Assembly: GCF_021375795.1 (NCBI RefSeq)
Contig: NZ_JAEIOI010000008.1
Coordinates: 1-46,287, forward strand
Source of the DNA: Pseudomonas anguilliseptica
GTDB taxonomy: Bacteria; Pseudomonadota; Gammaproteobacteria; Pseudomonadales; Pseudomonadaceae
Length of the DNA: 46,287 nt
Direction: 5' to 3'
The position numbers were made by a program, and so were the translations under genes. Of this stretch, positions 17,109 through 25,752 are shown piece by piece (position 1 is the first letter of the stretch; each line of letters starts with the position of its first letter). The notes beneath the pieces are model-generated. The model saw only the letters and a program-made list of their open reading frames with translations. It did not search any database and was not told the origin of the DNA.

Positions 17109-17397
17109 GGGGAAATGGGCTCCATCCCATGCTGGCATCTAGCCGCCACTGTACCCCTGTGATCACAAAATGCCTAGGCCGCGCCCGCGTCATTTAGTCG
17201 GCTCGGGAAACCGATCAGCGACCATGGTCGAGGCCCGTACAGGTGTCCGCCTGGCGGCGTGCGCGGTATACTGCTGCGCCTTTTTATCTTGTCCTTTGGC
17301 CTTGCCCTTTGACCTTGATAGCCCTGCGCCGGGCCGTGCCCTTGCGCTCTTCGAAGTCCCTGCCCTACTCCTAGCCCTACAAAAAGGAGCGCCAAGC

Positions 17398-18921
17398 ATG
17401 ACCGTGATCAAGCAAGACGACCTGATTCAGAGCGTTGCCGACGCCCTGCAGTTCATCTCCTACTACCACCCCGTGGATTTCATCCAGGCCATGCATGAGG
17501 CCTACCTGAAGGAAGAATCCCCGGCCGCGCGCGACTCCATGGCGCAGATCCTGATCAACTCGCGCATGTGTGCCACCGGCCACCGCCCGATCTGCCAGGA
17601 CACCGGCATCGTCACCGTGTTTATCCGCGTCGGCATGGACGTGCGCTGGGACGGCGCGACCATGAGCGTCGACGACATGATCAACGAAGGCGTGCGCCGC
17701 GCCTACAACCTGCCGGAAAACGTCCTGCGCGCCTCGATCCTGGCCGACCCGGCCGGTGCGCGTAAAAATACCAAGGACAACACCCCGGCGGTCATCCACT
17801 ACTCCATCGTCCCTGGCGACAAGGTGGAAGTGGACGTCGCGGCCAAAGGCGGCGGTTCCGAGAACAAGTCGAAGATGGCCATGCTCAACCCGTCCGACTC
17901 GATCGTCGACTGGGTACTCAAGACTGTCCCGGAAATGGGCGCCGGCTGGTGCCCGCCAGGCATGCTCGGCATCGGCATCGGCGGCACCGCCGAGAAGGCC
18001 GCAGTAATGGCCAAGGAAGTGTTGATGGAGTCCATCGACATCCATGAGCTGAAAGCCCGTGGCCCGCAGAACAAGATCGAAGAAATGCGCCTCGAGCTGT
18101 TCGACAAGGTCAACCAGCTGGGCATCGGCGCCCAGGGTCTGGGCGGCCTGACCACCGTGCTCGACGTGAAGATCATGGACTACCCGACCCACGCCGCCTC
18201 GCTGCCGGTGTGCATGATCCCCAACTGCGCCGCCACCCGTCACGCCCACTTCGTGCTCGACGGCTCCGGCCCAGCCGAACTGGAAGCGCCGGACCTGGAC
18301 GCTTACCCGGAAATCGTCTGGGAAGCGGGCCCAAGCGCGCGCCGCGTCAACCTCGACACCATCACCCCGGAGGAGGTGCAGAGCTGGCAGCCGGGCGAAA
18401 CCGTGCTGCTCAACGGCAAGATGCTCACCGGCCGCGACGCCGCGCACAAGCGCATGGTCGACATGCTGAACAAGGGCGAAGAGCTGCCGGTCGATCTCAA
18501 AGGCCGCTTTATCTACTACGTCGGCCCGGTCGATCCAGTCGGTGACGAAGTGGTGGGCCCAGCAGGCCCAACCACTGCTACCCGTATGGACAAGTTCACC
18601 CGGCAGATCCTCGAAAGCACTGGCCTGCTGGGCATGATCGGCAAGTCCGAGCGTGGCCCGATTGCCATCGACGCGATCAAGGACAACAAGGCCGTTTACC
18701 TCATGGCCGTTGGCGGCGCCGCCTACCTGGTCGCCCAGGCGATCAAGAAGTCCAAGGTCTTGGCCTTCGCTGAACTGGGTATGGAAGCCATCTACGAGTT
18801 CGAGGTCAAAGACATGCCGGTTACCGTGGCGGTCGACACCAAGGGCGAGTCGGTGCACATCACCGGCCCGGCAATCTGGAACAAGAAGATCCACGACAGC
18901 CTGGCCGTCGAGATCAAGTAA
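17398..18921 (+). CDS. fumA: Fumarate hydratase, class I (Fe-S)
   Basis: The protein has 507 residues. The start follows AAAAAGGAG; the open frame upstream to 17170 lies in the promoter region. Class I signatures include RPICQDTGIV (Cys66), the GGGSENKSKMAML segment, and CMIPNCAATRHAHF with cluster-binding cysteine. The enzyme uses a [4Fe-4S] cluster to interconvert fumarate and malate in the TCA cycle. The length and context match PA4333. It is divergent from the SadC-like gene and ends at a terminator. Class I enzymes are oxygen-sensitive, so a class II FumC is probably encoded elsewhere. Confidence 0.94.
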   Translation: MTVIKQDDLIQSVADALQFISYYHPVDFIQAMHEAYLKEESPAARDSMAQILINSRMCATGHRPICQDTGIVTVFIRVGMDVRWDGATMSVDDMINEGVRRAYNLPENVLRASILADPAGARKNTKDNTPAVIHYSIVPGDKVEVDVAAKGGGSENKSKMAMLNPSDSIVDWVLKTVPEMGAGWCPPGMLGIGIGGTAEKAAVMAKEVLMESIDIHELKARGPQNKIEEMRLELFDKVNQLGIGAQGLGGLTTVLDVKIMDYPTHAASLPVCMIPNCAATRHAHFVLDGSGPAELEAPDLDAYPEIVWEAGPSARRVNLDTITPEEVQSWQPGETVLLNGKMLTGRDAAHKRMVDMLNKGEELPVDLKGRFIYYVGPVDPVGDEVVGPAGPTTATRMDKFTRQILESTGLLGMIGKSERGPIAIDAIKDNKAVYLMAVGGAAYLVAQAIKKSKVLAFAELGMEAIYEFEVKDMPVTVAVDTKGESVHITGPAIWNKKIHDSLAVEIK

Positions 18922-18934
18922 GCCCTGCGGCAAA

Positions 18935-18969
18935 AACAACAAACCCGGCCATGTGCCGGGTTTGTTGTT
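18935..18969 (+). terminator. Bidirectional rho-independent terminator after fumA
   Basis: AACAACAAACCCGGC pairs perfectly with GCCGGGTTTGTTGTT (15 bp stem, 5-nt loop) between convergent fumA and the antiporter gene. Confidence 0.88.
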
Positions 18970-18981
18970 CAAGGGGGCGGT

Positions 18982-20700
18982 TTAATGGGCCTTGCTCGCT
19001 GCCTCAGCAGGGGGCGAGAAGCGCGACAGGATGTGCGCCTTCATCCCACGGGCCAGCTCTTCCTCGTCGAAGAACACCTGCCCCAGACCATCTTTGCGGA
19101 ACATTTCCACCGCATCCGGGCTGTGAGTACGGATCACCACGTCGATATTCGGGTTCAACGCCCGTGCGGTTTCCACCATGCGCTGTACGTTCATCGGATC
19201 CGGGGTGGCGATGACGAGCATCGCAGCATCGGCGATATGTGCCTGGATCAGTGTACCGGGCTCGGCCGAATCCCCCGTTACAGCCACCAAACCCTGGCCA
19301 CGAATCTGCTCGACTCGCTCACGGTTCTGCTCAACCACCACGAAGGGGATATTGCGCTCGGCCAGGCTGCGGGTAATCCGCCGTCCAACCCGGCCATAAC
19401 CCACCACCACGACCTGCCCTTTGAGGTATTTGTGCTCGGTACTCATCGGCAGCACGGCCAGTGGGTCCTCGCGGTGCTCAAGTTTGCGCGCCAGGGCCGA
19501 GCGGCGCAGCGCCAGCTCCTTGAGCGGCTTGATCAGGGCAAACAGCGCCGGGTTCAGGGCAATCGAAATCAGCGCACCGGCCAGCACCAGGCTCATGCCC
19601 TCCTGCGGCAACAAGCCCAGCGTCATGCCCAGTCCGGCCAGGATGAAGGAGAATTCACCGATCTGCGCCAGGCTCGCTGCCACGGTCAGCGCCGTATTCA
19701 ACGGGTAACGGAAGGCCAGCACCAACGCGGCAGCCGCCAGGGTCTTGCCGATCACGATGATGCCGACCACTGCCAGCACATGCAGCGGCTCCTTGATCAG
19801 CACCAGTGGGTCGAACAGCATGCCAACCGAGACGAAGAACAGCACCGCAAAGGCATCCCGCAGCGGCAGTGACTCTTCCGCCGCACGGTGGCTGAGGTCG
19901 GACTCGCGCATCACCATACCGGCAAAAAATGCACCCAGAGCAAAGGACACCTGGAACAGCGCGGCCGCGCCATAGGCAATACCAATCGCCGCCGCCACCA
20001 CCGACAGGGTGAACAGCTCACGCGAACCGGTCTTGGCCACCTGCATCAGCATCCAGGGCAGGATGCGCCGCCCGGCCACCAGCATCACCACGATAAACAC
20101 CGCTACCAACAGCAGGGTCTTGCCGAGGGTGTACCACAGCGGATCGCTGCCCATTTCGGCGACAGGCGTACCCCCCAGCACACCGGCCAAAGGCGGCAGC
20201 AAAACCAGCACCAGCACGGTCACCAAGTCCTCGACCACCAGCCAGCCAACGGCGATGCGCCCGTTCATGGACTCAAGAATGCCGCGCGACTCCAGCGCCT
20301 TGAGCAGCACTACGGTACTGGCACATGACAGTGACAGGCCGAACACCAGCCCGGCACCGAAACTCCAGCCCCACCAATGCGCTACTGCCATGCCAAGCAC
20401 CGTGGCCAGGCCCATCTGCACCACCGCTCCCGGCAGGGCAATTTTCTTAACCGACAACAGATCATCGAGGGAGAAGTGCAGGCCAACGCCGAACATCAAC
20501 AGCATCACGCCAATTTCTGAAAGCTGCGCGGCCAGCTGAATGTCCGCGACAAACCCTGGGGTTGCCGGCCCCAGCAGGATGCCGGCACAGAGATAACCGA
20601 TCAGCGCCGGCAGTTTTATCTTCTCGGCAATAAAACCGAAGATCAGCGCCAGACCAAAACCACCTGCCAAGGTGGTGATCAAGGAGATGTTGTGTTCCAT
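18982..20700 (-). CDS. CPA2-family K+/H+ antiporter (YbaL/KefC-like)
   Basis: A 572-residue protein. The N-terminal part (about 1-385) has roughly twelve membrane helices with FGVGLHFSLDDLL and LSLSCASTVVLLKAL, typical of CPA2 exchangers. The C-terminal part has a TrkA-N/RCK nucleotide-binding domain starting VVVVGYGRVGRRI near residue 420. Such proteins exchange K+ or Na+ for H+ at the inner membrane, gated by nucleotides or thiol conjugates. The start has AGAGGA upstream. No KefF/KefG-type ancillary protein is adjacent, so YbaL-like is preferred to KefC. Confidence 0.88.
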   Translation of the reverse strand: MEHNISLITTLAGGFGLALIFGFIAEKIKLPALIGYLCAGILLGPATPGFVADIQLAAQLSEIGVMLLMFGVGLHFSLDDLLSVKKIALPGAVVQMGLATVLGMAVAHWWGWSFGAGLVFGLSLSCASTVVLLKALESRGILESMNGRIAVGWLVVEDLVTVLVLVLLPPLAGVLGGTPVAEMGSDPLWYTLGKTLLLVAVFIVVMLVAGRRILPWMLMQVAKTGSRELFTLSVVAAAIGIAYGAAALFQVSFALGAFFAGMVMRESDLSHRAAEESLPLRDAFAVLFFVSVGMLFDPLVLIKEPLHVLAVVGIIVIGKTLAAAALVLAFRYPLNTALTVAASLAQIGEFSFILAGLGMTLGLLPQEGMSLVLAGALISIALNPALFALIKPLKELALRRSALARKLEHREDPLAVLPMSTEHKYLKGQVVVVGYGRVGRRITRSLAERNIPFVVVEQNRERVEQIRGQGLVAVTGDSAEPGTLIQAHIADAAMLVIATPDPMNVQRMVETARALNPNIDVVIRTHSPDAVEMFRKDGLGQVFFDEEELARGMKAHILSRFSPPAEAASKAH

Positions 20701-21239
20701 TCAGAATCCTCTGCAATGGGTGATTGGGGTGGTTTGCCAGCCCTGCACATGGCAAACACAAGCACCTCAACGGGACGCAGACGCTCCCCACAATGGCGCA
20801 CGCAAACAGCAGACGAACTGCCAGGTCATCCATGGCCTCGGTGCTGTTTATCGCTGGCAGGGCAAACAGCACAGATAATCGCTACTAATGCTTTTAGTGA
20901 ATAATAAAAACATCCTTTAGATCAATAAAAAATCAGCCGCACGACCACTGCCATGACGAATGGCAATACGTTCCACCGCTATAACGCACAAATTATCTGC
21001 ATGAATCGCTCCCCGATTGCTGGCCACTCATCCCTATCCGCGATTGCGCAGTGAACTCCCCGCACGTCGTGCGGGTCTGTCTGCTGTCGGCCACTGAGGG
21101 TGGACCTGCTGGCCATTTGCCCAGCAGGCCACTGCATAGCAGCGCCCCAGATCGCTCATCTGTCCACGGCAATGCGCCTGACCGACCGCTATCGCACCTG
21201 CCTGCAGGGTTTCATTCAATCGCTATATGAAGACAGCCC
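20701..21239. other. 539-nt intergenic region with two hairpins
   Basis: No convincing gene. The left part is AT-rich around 20880-20960, probably holding the antiporter promoter on the minus strand. On the plus strand CCCGCAC/GTGCGGG (21059-21075) and CCTGCTGG/CCAGCAGG (21105-21128) form hairpins. Neither has a T-run, so they may be leader structures of the downstream SH3 gene or part of an unannotated small RNA. Confidence 0.35.
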
Positions 21240-21893
21240 ATGTCCCTATCCCATTACCTCCCCTCATGTACCCGCCCGCTGCACAACCTCGTTCTGAGCG
21301 CTTGCCTGCTAGGCAGCTTGAGTGCACACGCCGAAGAGCCCGCCAGCAACACACGCTGGGTAAGTGACAGCCTGAACACCTATGTACGCAGCGGCCCAAC
21401 CGACGGCTACCGCATCGTCGGCACCCTGGTTTCCGGGCAGAAAGTCACCCTGCTGCAAAATTCCGGCGACTACAGCCAAGTGCGTGGCGAAAACGGCAGC
21501 GCGGTATGGATTGCCAACCGCGACCTACAAGACGTGCCCGGCCAGGCCGAACGCCTGCCACAGTTGGAACAGCAAGTGGCGCAGCTGAGCAGCGAGCTGG
21601 AAGGCATCAACGACACCTGGAAAACCCGCGTGCAAGGCATGCAGGAAACCCTCGACTCGCGCAAAACCCTGATCGACGAACTGCAAACCGCACGCTCGGC
21701 GCTGGATATCGAACTGAGCCGAGCCAACTCTGAGTTGCGCGAACTTCAAGCGCAGCTAGGCGAGGAAAACCAGCAGGTACTGATGCGCTATATGGCCTAC
21801 GGCGGCGGCATTGCCGGCGCTGGATTACTCGCTGGGCTGATTCTGCCGACAATGTTGCGGGTAAGGCGTAAGCGTAATGATCAGTGGCTTTGA
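21240..21893 (+). CDS. SH3-domain envelope protein (TIGR04211/YgiM type)
   Basis: A 217-residue protein with a signal peptide (about 1-31, ending AHA), a bacterial SH3 domain (about 40-100: NTYVRSGPTDGYRIVG, GSAVWIANRDL), a coiled coil (about 105-180), and a C-terminal membrane helix (about 188-206) with a basic tail RVRRKR. This is the exact layout of YgiM/TIGR04211 proteins, anchored in the inner membrane with the SH3 domain in the periplasm, perhaps touching peptidoglycan. The ribosome site is weak. The role is not established. Confidence 0.85.
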   Translation: MSLSHYLPSCTRPLHNLVLSACLLGSLSAHAEEPASNTRWVSDSLNTYVRSGPTDGYRIVGTLVSGQKVTLLQNSGDYSQVRGENGSAVWIANRDLQDVPGQAERLPQLEQQVAQLSSELEGINDTWKTRVQGMQETLDSRKTLIDELQTARSALDIELSRANSELRELQAQLGEENQQVLMRYMAYGGGIAGAGLLAGLILPTMLRVRRKRNDQWL

Positions 21894-22001
21894 TATGCAC
21901 TCGTATCTGCCGCAGTAACCCGTCTAAAGCCCAGGCAAACTGGAGGCGAGCATCGAAATACACCTACACTGGCTGCAGTGCCGTGCTCTAGGGAGTGATT
22001 C

Positions 22002-23777
22002 ATGATTCAGCATGTGACGCATGTCTTTACGGACTTGGCGACGCTTGGCGCAGCACTATCCACCGGGACGATTGCCCAAAAGGCTGCAGACTCTCAGGCC
22101 CAACTAATACAGATTTACACAGCACAAGCCGATCAGCCGCAGATACTAACAATCACCCGCATGATCAGCGACAGATTGCCTACAGCCATAATTATTGGCG
22201 CCACAACGGTTGGCGAAGTGGCACATGGCCAACTGATGACCAACCAAGTGATCATAGGCTTCACCTTCTTTGTATCCTCACGAATCAATCTGCTGGCGCT
22301 AGCGTGCAACAACGGCGAAGAACGCAACGCAGGGGCAGAGCTGGGCCTGCGAATAAACGACTGTGCCCCAGACATTGCCGGCGTTCTGCTGCTTTCGACG
22401 CCTTTGAGCCTGGATGCGGCAGCCTTGCTGCAAGGCCTTGAGTCGACACTAAACGGTTACCCGGTATTTGGCGGCGGTGCCGGGGATTACGCAGAGATCA
22501 GCAACTCGCTGCTGTTCGCCGGCAACGAGCACATCACTCAGGGCGCCATCGCGGTTGTTCTATCCGGCCCGGACCTGCACATTGAGTCGAAAACCTACCT
22601 GGGCTGGCAGCCGCTGAGTCGCTCAATGCGCATCACCCAGGTCGACGGTTTGCACGTGCAACGTATTGATGGCCTGCCTGCGTTTGATGTTTACCGCCGC
22701 TACCTCAATATCGCCGACGACGAGCAGTTCTTTCTCAATGCCCTGGAGTTCCCCTTTCTGCTTGAACGTGAAGGTGAATTGCTGGCGCGCGTGCCAGTCG
22801 CCAGTTGCAACGACGGCGTGCTGAGATTTGTCGCCGACATCCAAGAAGGCGAAACCTTTCGCTTGGGCTATGGCGATATCGAGCTGATTGCCGAAAATGC
22901 CAAAGTCCTGCACCAATCAATGAAGCAGTTTGCCCCCCAGGCAATCTTCCTCTACACCTGCGGCTGCCGACGCTTTCTCATGCAGGAGGACGTAGAACTG
23001 GAAACCCTGCCCTTCGAGCAAACCGCGCCGACCTTTGGTTTCTATACATACGGCGAGTTCTTCGGCTCATCAAAACTGACCCTACTCAACTCGACCATGG
23101 TGGCGGTAGGCCTGCGTGAAGGTGAGAAGCAGGCTCAAAACAAGACCGAGCACACCAGTAAATTGGCGCCACGCACAGATGATCGCGACCCATACGCCAA
23201 TAAACATACGCGGGTGGTGTCCCGGCTTTTGCGCTTCATTGACGCTGTGACCTCAGAGCTTGAAGAGGCCATAGAGGAAGTCACCAAACTGTCGATCACC
23301 GACCGCCTCACTCAATTGGTCAATCGCATCCGTCTGGATCAGGTGATCGATGAACAAATCGCGCTGGCTAAACGCTATGCCACGCCATTCGCCGTCATTC
23401 TATTGGATGTAGACCATTTCAAACTGGTCAACGACACTCACGGACACCTGGTCGGCGACGCTGTTCTGGTTCAGGTCGCCCAGGTATTAGTGGCCAATAC
23501 TCGGGCCATGGAGGTTGTTGGTCGTTGGGGGGGCGAAGAGTTTCTGGTCATCGTGCCAAATACCAACCTCGCGGACGCTACACAGCTGGCAGAAAAGCTG
23601 CGGCGGGCTCTGGAAAACACACTGCACCCCGTCGTCGGTTACAAAACTGGCAGCTTCGGAGTGGCCGCGTATGCCTCGGGAGACACGCCAGGCGAATTGG
23701 TAGCACGAGCCGATGCCGCGCTTTACAGGGCTAAGCAGGCCGGACGCAACCGCGTAGGGGCCGCCCCTATCAGTTGA
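22002..23777 (+). CDS. FIST-sensor diguanylate cyclase
   Basis: A 591-residue protein. Residues about 1-370 match the FIST N and C domains (IIIGATTVGEVAHG, VFGGGAGDYAE, LYTCGCRRF, TFGFYTYGEF). A short coiled linker follows, then a GGDEF domain (about 425-590) with GGEEF at 510-514. The inhibitory site RxxD is changed to RAME (501-504), so product inhibition is probably lost. FIST domains are sensory; the relative NosP binds heme and nitric oxide. The inferred role is a cytosolic ligand-controlled c-di-GMP synthase. AGGGAGTG precedes the start. No partner kinase is adjacent, as expected if sensing and output are fused. Confidence 0.85.
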   Translation: MIQHVTHVFTDLATLGAALSTGTIAQKAADSQAQLIQIYTAQADQPQILTITRMISDRLPTAIIIGATTVGEVAHGQLMTNQVIIGFTFFVSSRINLLALACNNGEERNAGAELGLRINDCAPDIAGVLLLSTPLSLDAAALLQGLESTLNGYPVFGGGAGDYAEISNSLLFAGNEHITQGAIAVVLSGPDLHIESKTYLGWQPLSRSMRITQVDGLHVQRIDGLPAFDVYRRYLNIADDEQFFLNALEFPFLLEREGELLARVPVASCNDGVLRFVADIQEGETFRLGYGDIELIAENAKVLHQSMKQFAPQAIFLYTCGCRRFLMQEDVELETLPFEQTAPTFGFYTYGEFFGSSKLTLLNSTMVAVGLREGEKQAQNKTEHTSKLAPRTDDRDPYANKHTRVVSRLLRFIDAVTSELEEAIEEVTKLSITDRLTQLVNRIRLDQVIDEQIALAKRYATPFAVILLDVDHFKLVNDTHGHLVGDAVLVQVAQVLVANTRAMEVVGRWGGEEFLVIVPNTNLADATQLAEKLRRALENTLHPVVGYKTGSFGVAAYASGDTPGELVARADAALYRAKQAGRNRVGAAPIS

Positions 23778-23830
23778 GCGGGACAGCGACCTTAATCGCA
23801 CAGGCGAGGTTGCACTGACCGAACCTTGTC

Positions 23831-24172
23831 TCAATCATCCCGCGTCAGCACTTCCAGCAACTCAATCTCAAAGATCAAATTGGAATGCGGCTTGATATGC
23901 GCGCCGAACTGGCGTTCACCATAGCCCAGGTGCGACGGTACGAAGAGTTTGCGTTTGCCACCGACCTTCATGCCCATCAGGCCCTGGTCCCAGCCCTTGA
24001 TCACCCGGCCGGTGCCAATCACACACTGGAACGGTTTGCCGCGCTCGTAGGAAGAGTCGAACGTGGTGCCATCCTCCAGGCAGCCACGGTATTGCGTGGT
24101 GATCAGCGCACCTTTGACCACTGCTTTGCCGTCACCCAGTTGAAGGTCTTCGATCACTAATTCGTTGCTCAT
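23831..24172 (-). CDS. FKBP-type peptidyl-prolyl isomerase
   Basis: A 113-residue single FKBP domain with no signal peptide, so cytoplasmic. Typical residues are seen: GTTFDSSYERGKPF, VIGTGRVIKGWDQGLMGMKVGGKRKLFVP and LGYGER followed by LIFEIELLEV. It catalyses cis-trans isomerisation of proline bonds. It resembles the small FklB/FkbP class rather than SlyD, as no histidine-rich tail is present. It is not clearly in an operon with the MarR gene 47 nt upstream, although both lie on the same strand. Confidence 0.92.
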   Translation of the reverse strand: MSNELVIEDLQLGDGKAVVKGALITTQYRGCLEDGTTFDSSYERGKPFQCVIGTGRVIKGWDQGLMGMKVGGKRKLFVPSHLGYGERQFGAHIKPHSNLIFEIELLEVLTRDD

Positions 24173-24219
24173 TGCTCACCTCATCAACCGGTCTGCTCAA
24201 GGCCGGAATTGCAGGAAAT

Positions 24220-24732
24220 CTACTCGGCTGCGGGTTCCAGTACGGCCAACAGATCGGTTAGCCGCGCCTCCAGCTCCGCCCGTTGTGCTTCAGCCAGCGG
24301 GGCGACAATGCGCGCCTGATTCTGTACATGCGCGGTAACCGCGCGGTCGATCAGTTCCAGCCCGGCCGGGGTCAACTGCACCAGCATGCTGCGTGCGTCA
24401 CTTGGATTGGCCAGGCGGCTGACCCGGCCAGCGGCTTCCAGTTGCTGCAGCTGCCGGGTCATGGTGCCGGAGGTGATCATCAACGCCGAAAACAACGCCG
24501 TCGGAGCCAGGCAGTACGGCGCACCGGAGCGGCGCAAGGTGGCCAGCACGTCGAACTCCCAGGCAGTCAGGCCAAAGTCGCTGAACACCTTGTCCTGCTC
24601 CCGGCGCAGCAATGCTGCGCAGCGCCCCAGCCGGCCGAGCACGCCCATCGGGCTAACATCCAGCTCCGGCCGTTCGCGTTGCCACTGCTGAAGAATTGCA
24701 TCGACCGCATCCATCTGTCGCTGGACTGCCAT
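24220..24732 (-). CDS. MarR-family transcriptional regulator
   Basis: A 170-residue protein with the winged-helix MarR fold: LTAWEFDVLATLRRSG, then the recognition helix region ALMITSGTMTRQLQQLEAAG, then the wing VSRLANPSDARSMLVQLTPAG. It is divergent from an EamA exporter. Two near-identical palindromes in the 94-bp gap lie next to each start codon, which suggests it represses both itself and the exporter. The inducer is unknown. DNA binding is inferred from family and operator placement. Confidence 0.9.
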   Translation of the reverse strand: MAVQRQMDAVDAILQQWQRERPELDVSPMGVLGRLGRCAALLRREQDKVFSDFGLTAWEFDVLATLRRSGAPYCLAPTALFSALMITSGTMTRQLQQLEAAGRVSRLANPSDARSMLVQLTPAGLELIDRAVTAHVQNQARIVAPLAEAQRAELEARLTDLLAVLEPAAE

Positions 24733-24751
24733 GACCTACCTCTGAAATTTA

Positions 24752-24765
24752 TCTTGAATTCAAGA
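24752..24765. promoter_or_regulatory. Putative MarR operator 1
   Basis: TCTTGAATTCAAGA is a perfect 14-bp palindrome 20 bp from the marR start. A copy with one mismatch follows 40 bp further on. The form resembles operators of MhqR-like MarR proteins. Confidence 0.75.
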
Positions 24766-24791
24766 CAAGTTGCTATTAGCTTCAAATTTTA

Positions 24792-24805
24792 TCTTGAATG
24801 CAAGA
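24792..24805. promoter_or_regulatory. Putative MarR operator 2
   Basis: TCTTGAATGCAAGA differs from operator 1 at one base; it lies 22 bp before the exporter start. Centre-to-centre distance is 40 bp, close to four helical turns, so both dimers would face the same side. Confidence 0.75.
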
Positions 24806-24826
24806 CAAATGCATGGAGCGTCTGCC

Positions 24827-25747
24827 GTGAAAACACCCTGGCTGAATGTGCTGATCACTGCGCTGGCCCCTGCCATCTGGGGTTCGACCTATATCGTCAC
24901 CACCGAGATTCTGCCACCCGACCGGCCGTTTACCGCCGCGCTGCTGCGTGCCCTGCCCGCCGGCCTGCTGTTGGTGTTGTACAGCCACTACCTGCCCCGG
25001 CGCAGCGAATGGCCGCGCTTGCTGGTGTTGGCGGCGCTGAATATCGGCTTCTTCCAGGCGTTGCTGTTTGTCGCCGCGTACCGTTTGCCGGGTGGGTTGG
25101 CGGCTGTGGTCGGGGCGATTCAACCGCTACTGGTGATGGGCCTGGTGTGGTCGATGGATGGTCAAAGACCGGCGTCTGTGGCAGTTGCTGCCAGTGTGAT
25201 CGGGATCGCCGGGATGGCCGCCCTGCTGCTCGCACCTGGGGCGAGCTGGGACGCGATCGGGATTGCCGCCGCCTTTGTCGGCACTGCCTGCATGGCCAGC
25301 GGCACCTACCTGACACGGCGCTGGCGGCCGACTGTGCCGCTGCTGGCCTTTACTGGCTGGCAGCTGCTGATTGGCGGTCTGTTTCTGCTGCCGGTGGCCT
25401 GGCTGATCGACCCGCCGCTGCCGTCACTCAGCCCGTTGCAGTGGCTGGGCTACGTCTACCTGTCGCTGTTCGGCGCGCTGCTGGCTTATGTGCTGTGGTT
25501 TCGCGGTATCGCCCGGCTGGCACCGGTGGCGGTGTCCTCACTGGGTTTGCTCAGCCCGCTGGTGGCGGTGATTCTCGGCTGGGCATTGCTCGGGCAGAGC
25601 ATCACCGGCGTGGCGCTGCTGGGCTTGATTGCGGTGCTGGGCAGCATTCTGGCGGTGCAATGGGCGGCGTCAGCCAAGCCAGCAGTTGTCGCGCCCCATG
25701 TTAAAGTCGCGCGCTGCACAACCCCGACGGCCCAAGGCGACAACTAG
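24827..25747 (+). CDS. EamA-family (DMT) exporter
   Basis: A 306-residue protein. GTG 24827 (MKTPWLN) is chosen because GGAG lies 8 nt upstream; ATG 24809 lacks a ribosome site and would sit next to the operator. There are ten hydrophobic helices in two EamA halves (about 5-140 and 150-285), beginning with the family hallmark PAIWGSTYIVT. These proteins export amino acids or other metabolites across the inner membrane. Control by the divergent MarR regulator suggests a toxic or signalling substrate. The C-terminal tail is unusually long and polar. Confidence 0.88.
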   Translation: MKTPWLNVLITALAPAIWGSTYIVTTEILPPDRPFTAALLRALPAGLLLVLYSHYLPRRSEWPRLLVLAALNIGFFQALLFVAAYRLPGGLAAVVGAIQPLLVMGLVWSMDGQRPASVAVAASVIGIAGMAALLLAPGASWDAIGIAAAFVGTACMASGTYLTRRWRPTVPLLAFTGWQLLIGGLFLLPVAWLIDPPLPSLSPLQWLGYVYLSLFGALLAYVLWFRGIARLAPVAVSSLGLLSPLVAVILGWALLGQSITGVALLGLIAVLGSILAVQWAASAKPAVVAPHVKVARCTTPTAQGDN

Positions 25748-25752
25748 CGATT

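Noticed and set aside
17158..17167. TGTGATCACA palindrome between the SadC-like and fumarase genes as a Vfr/CRP site
   Set aside because: CRP-type sites need TGTGA and TCACA about 6 bp apart; here the halves are fused with no spacer.
17377..18972. Long antisense open frame (531 codons) over fumA
   Set aside because: The opposite strand encodes a clear class I fumarase; GC-rich codon bias leaves the antisense frame open. The product shows no family motif.
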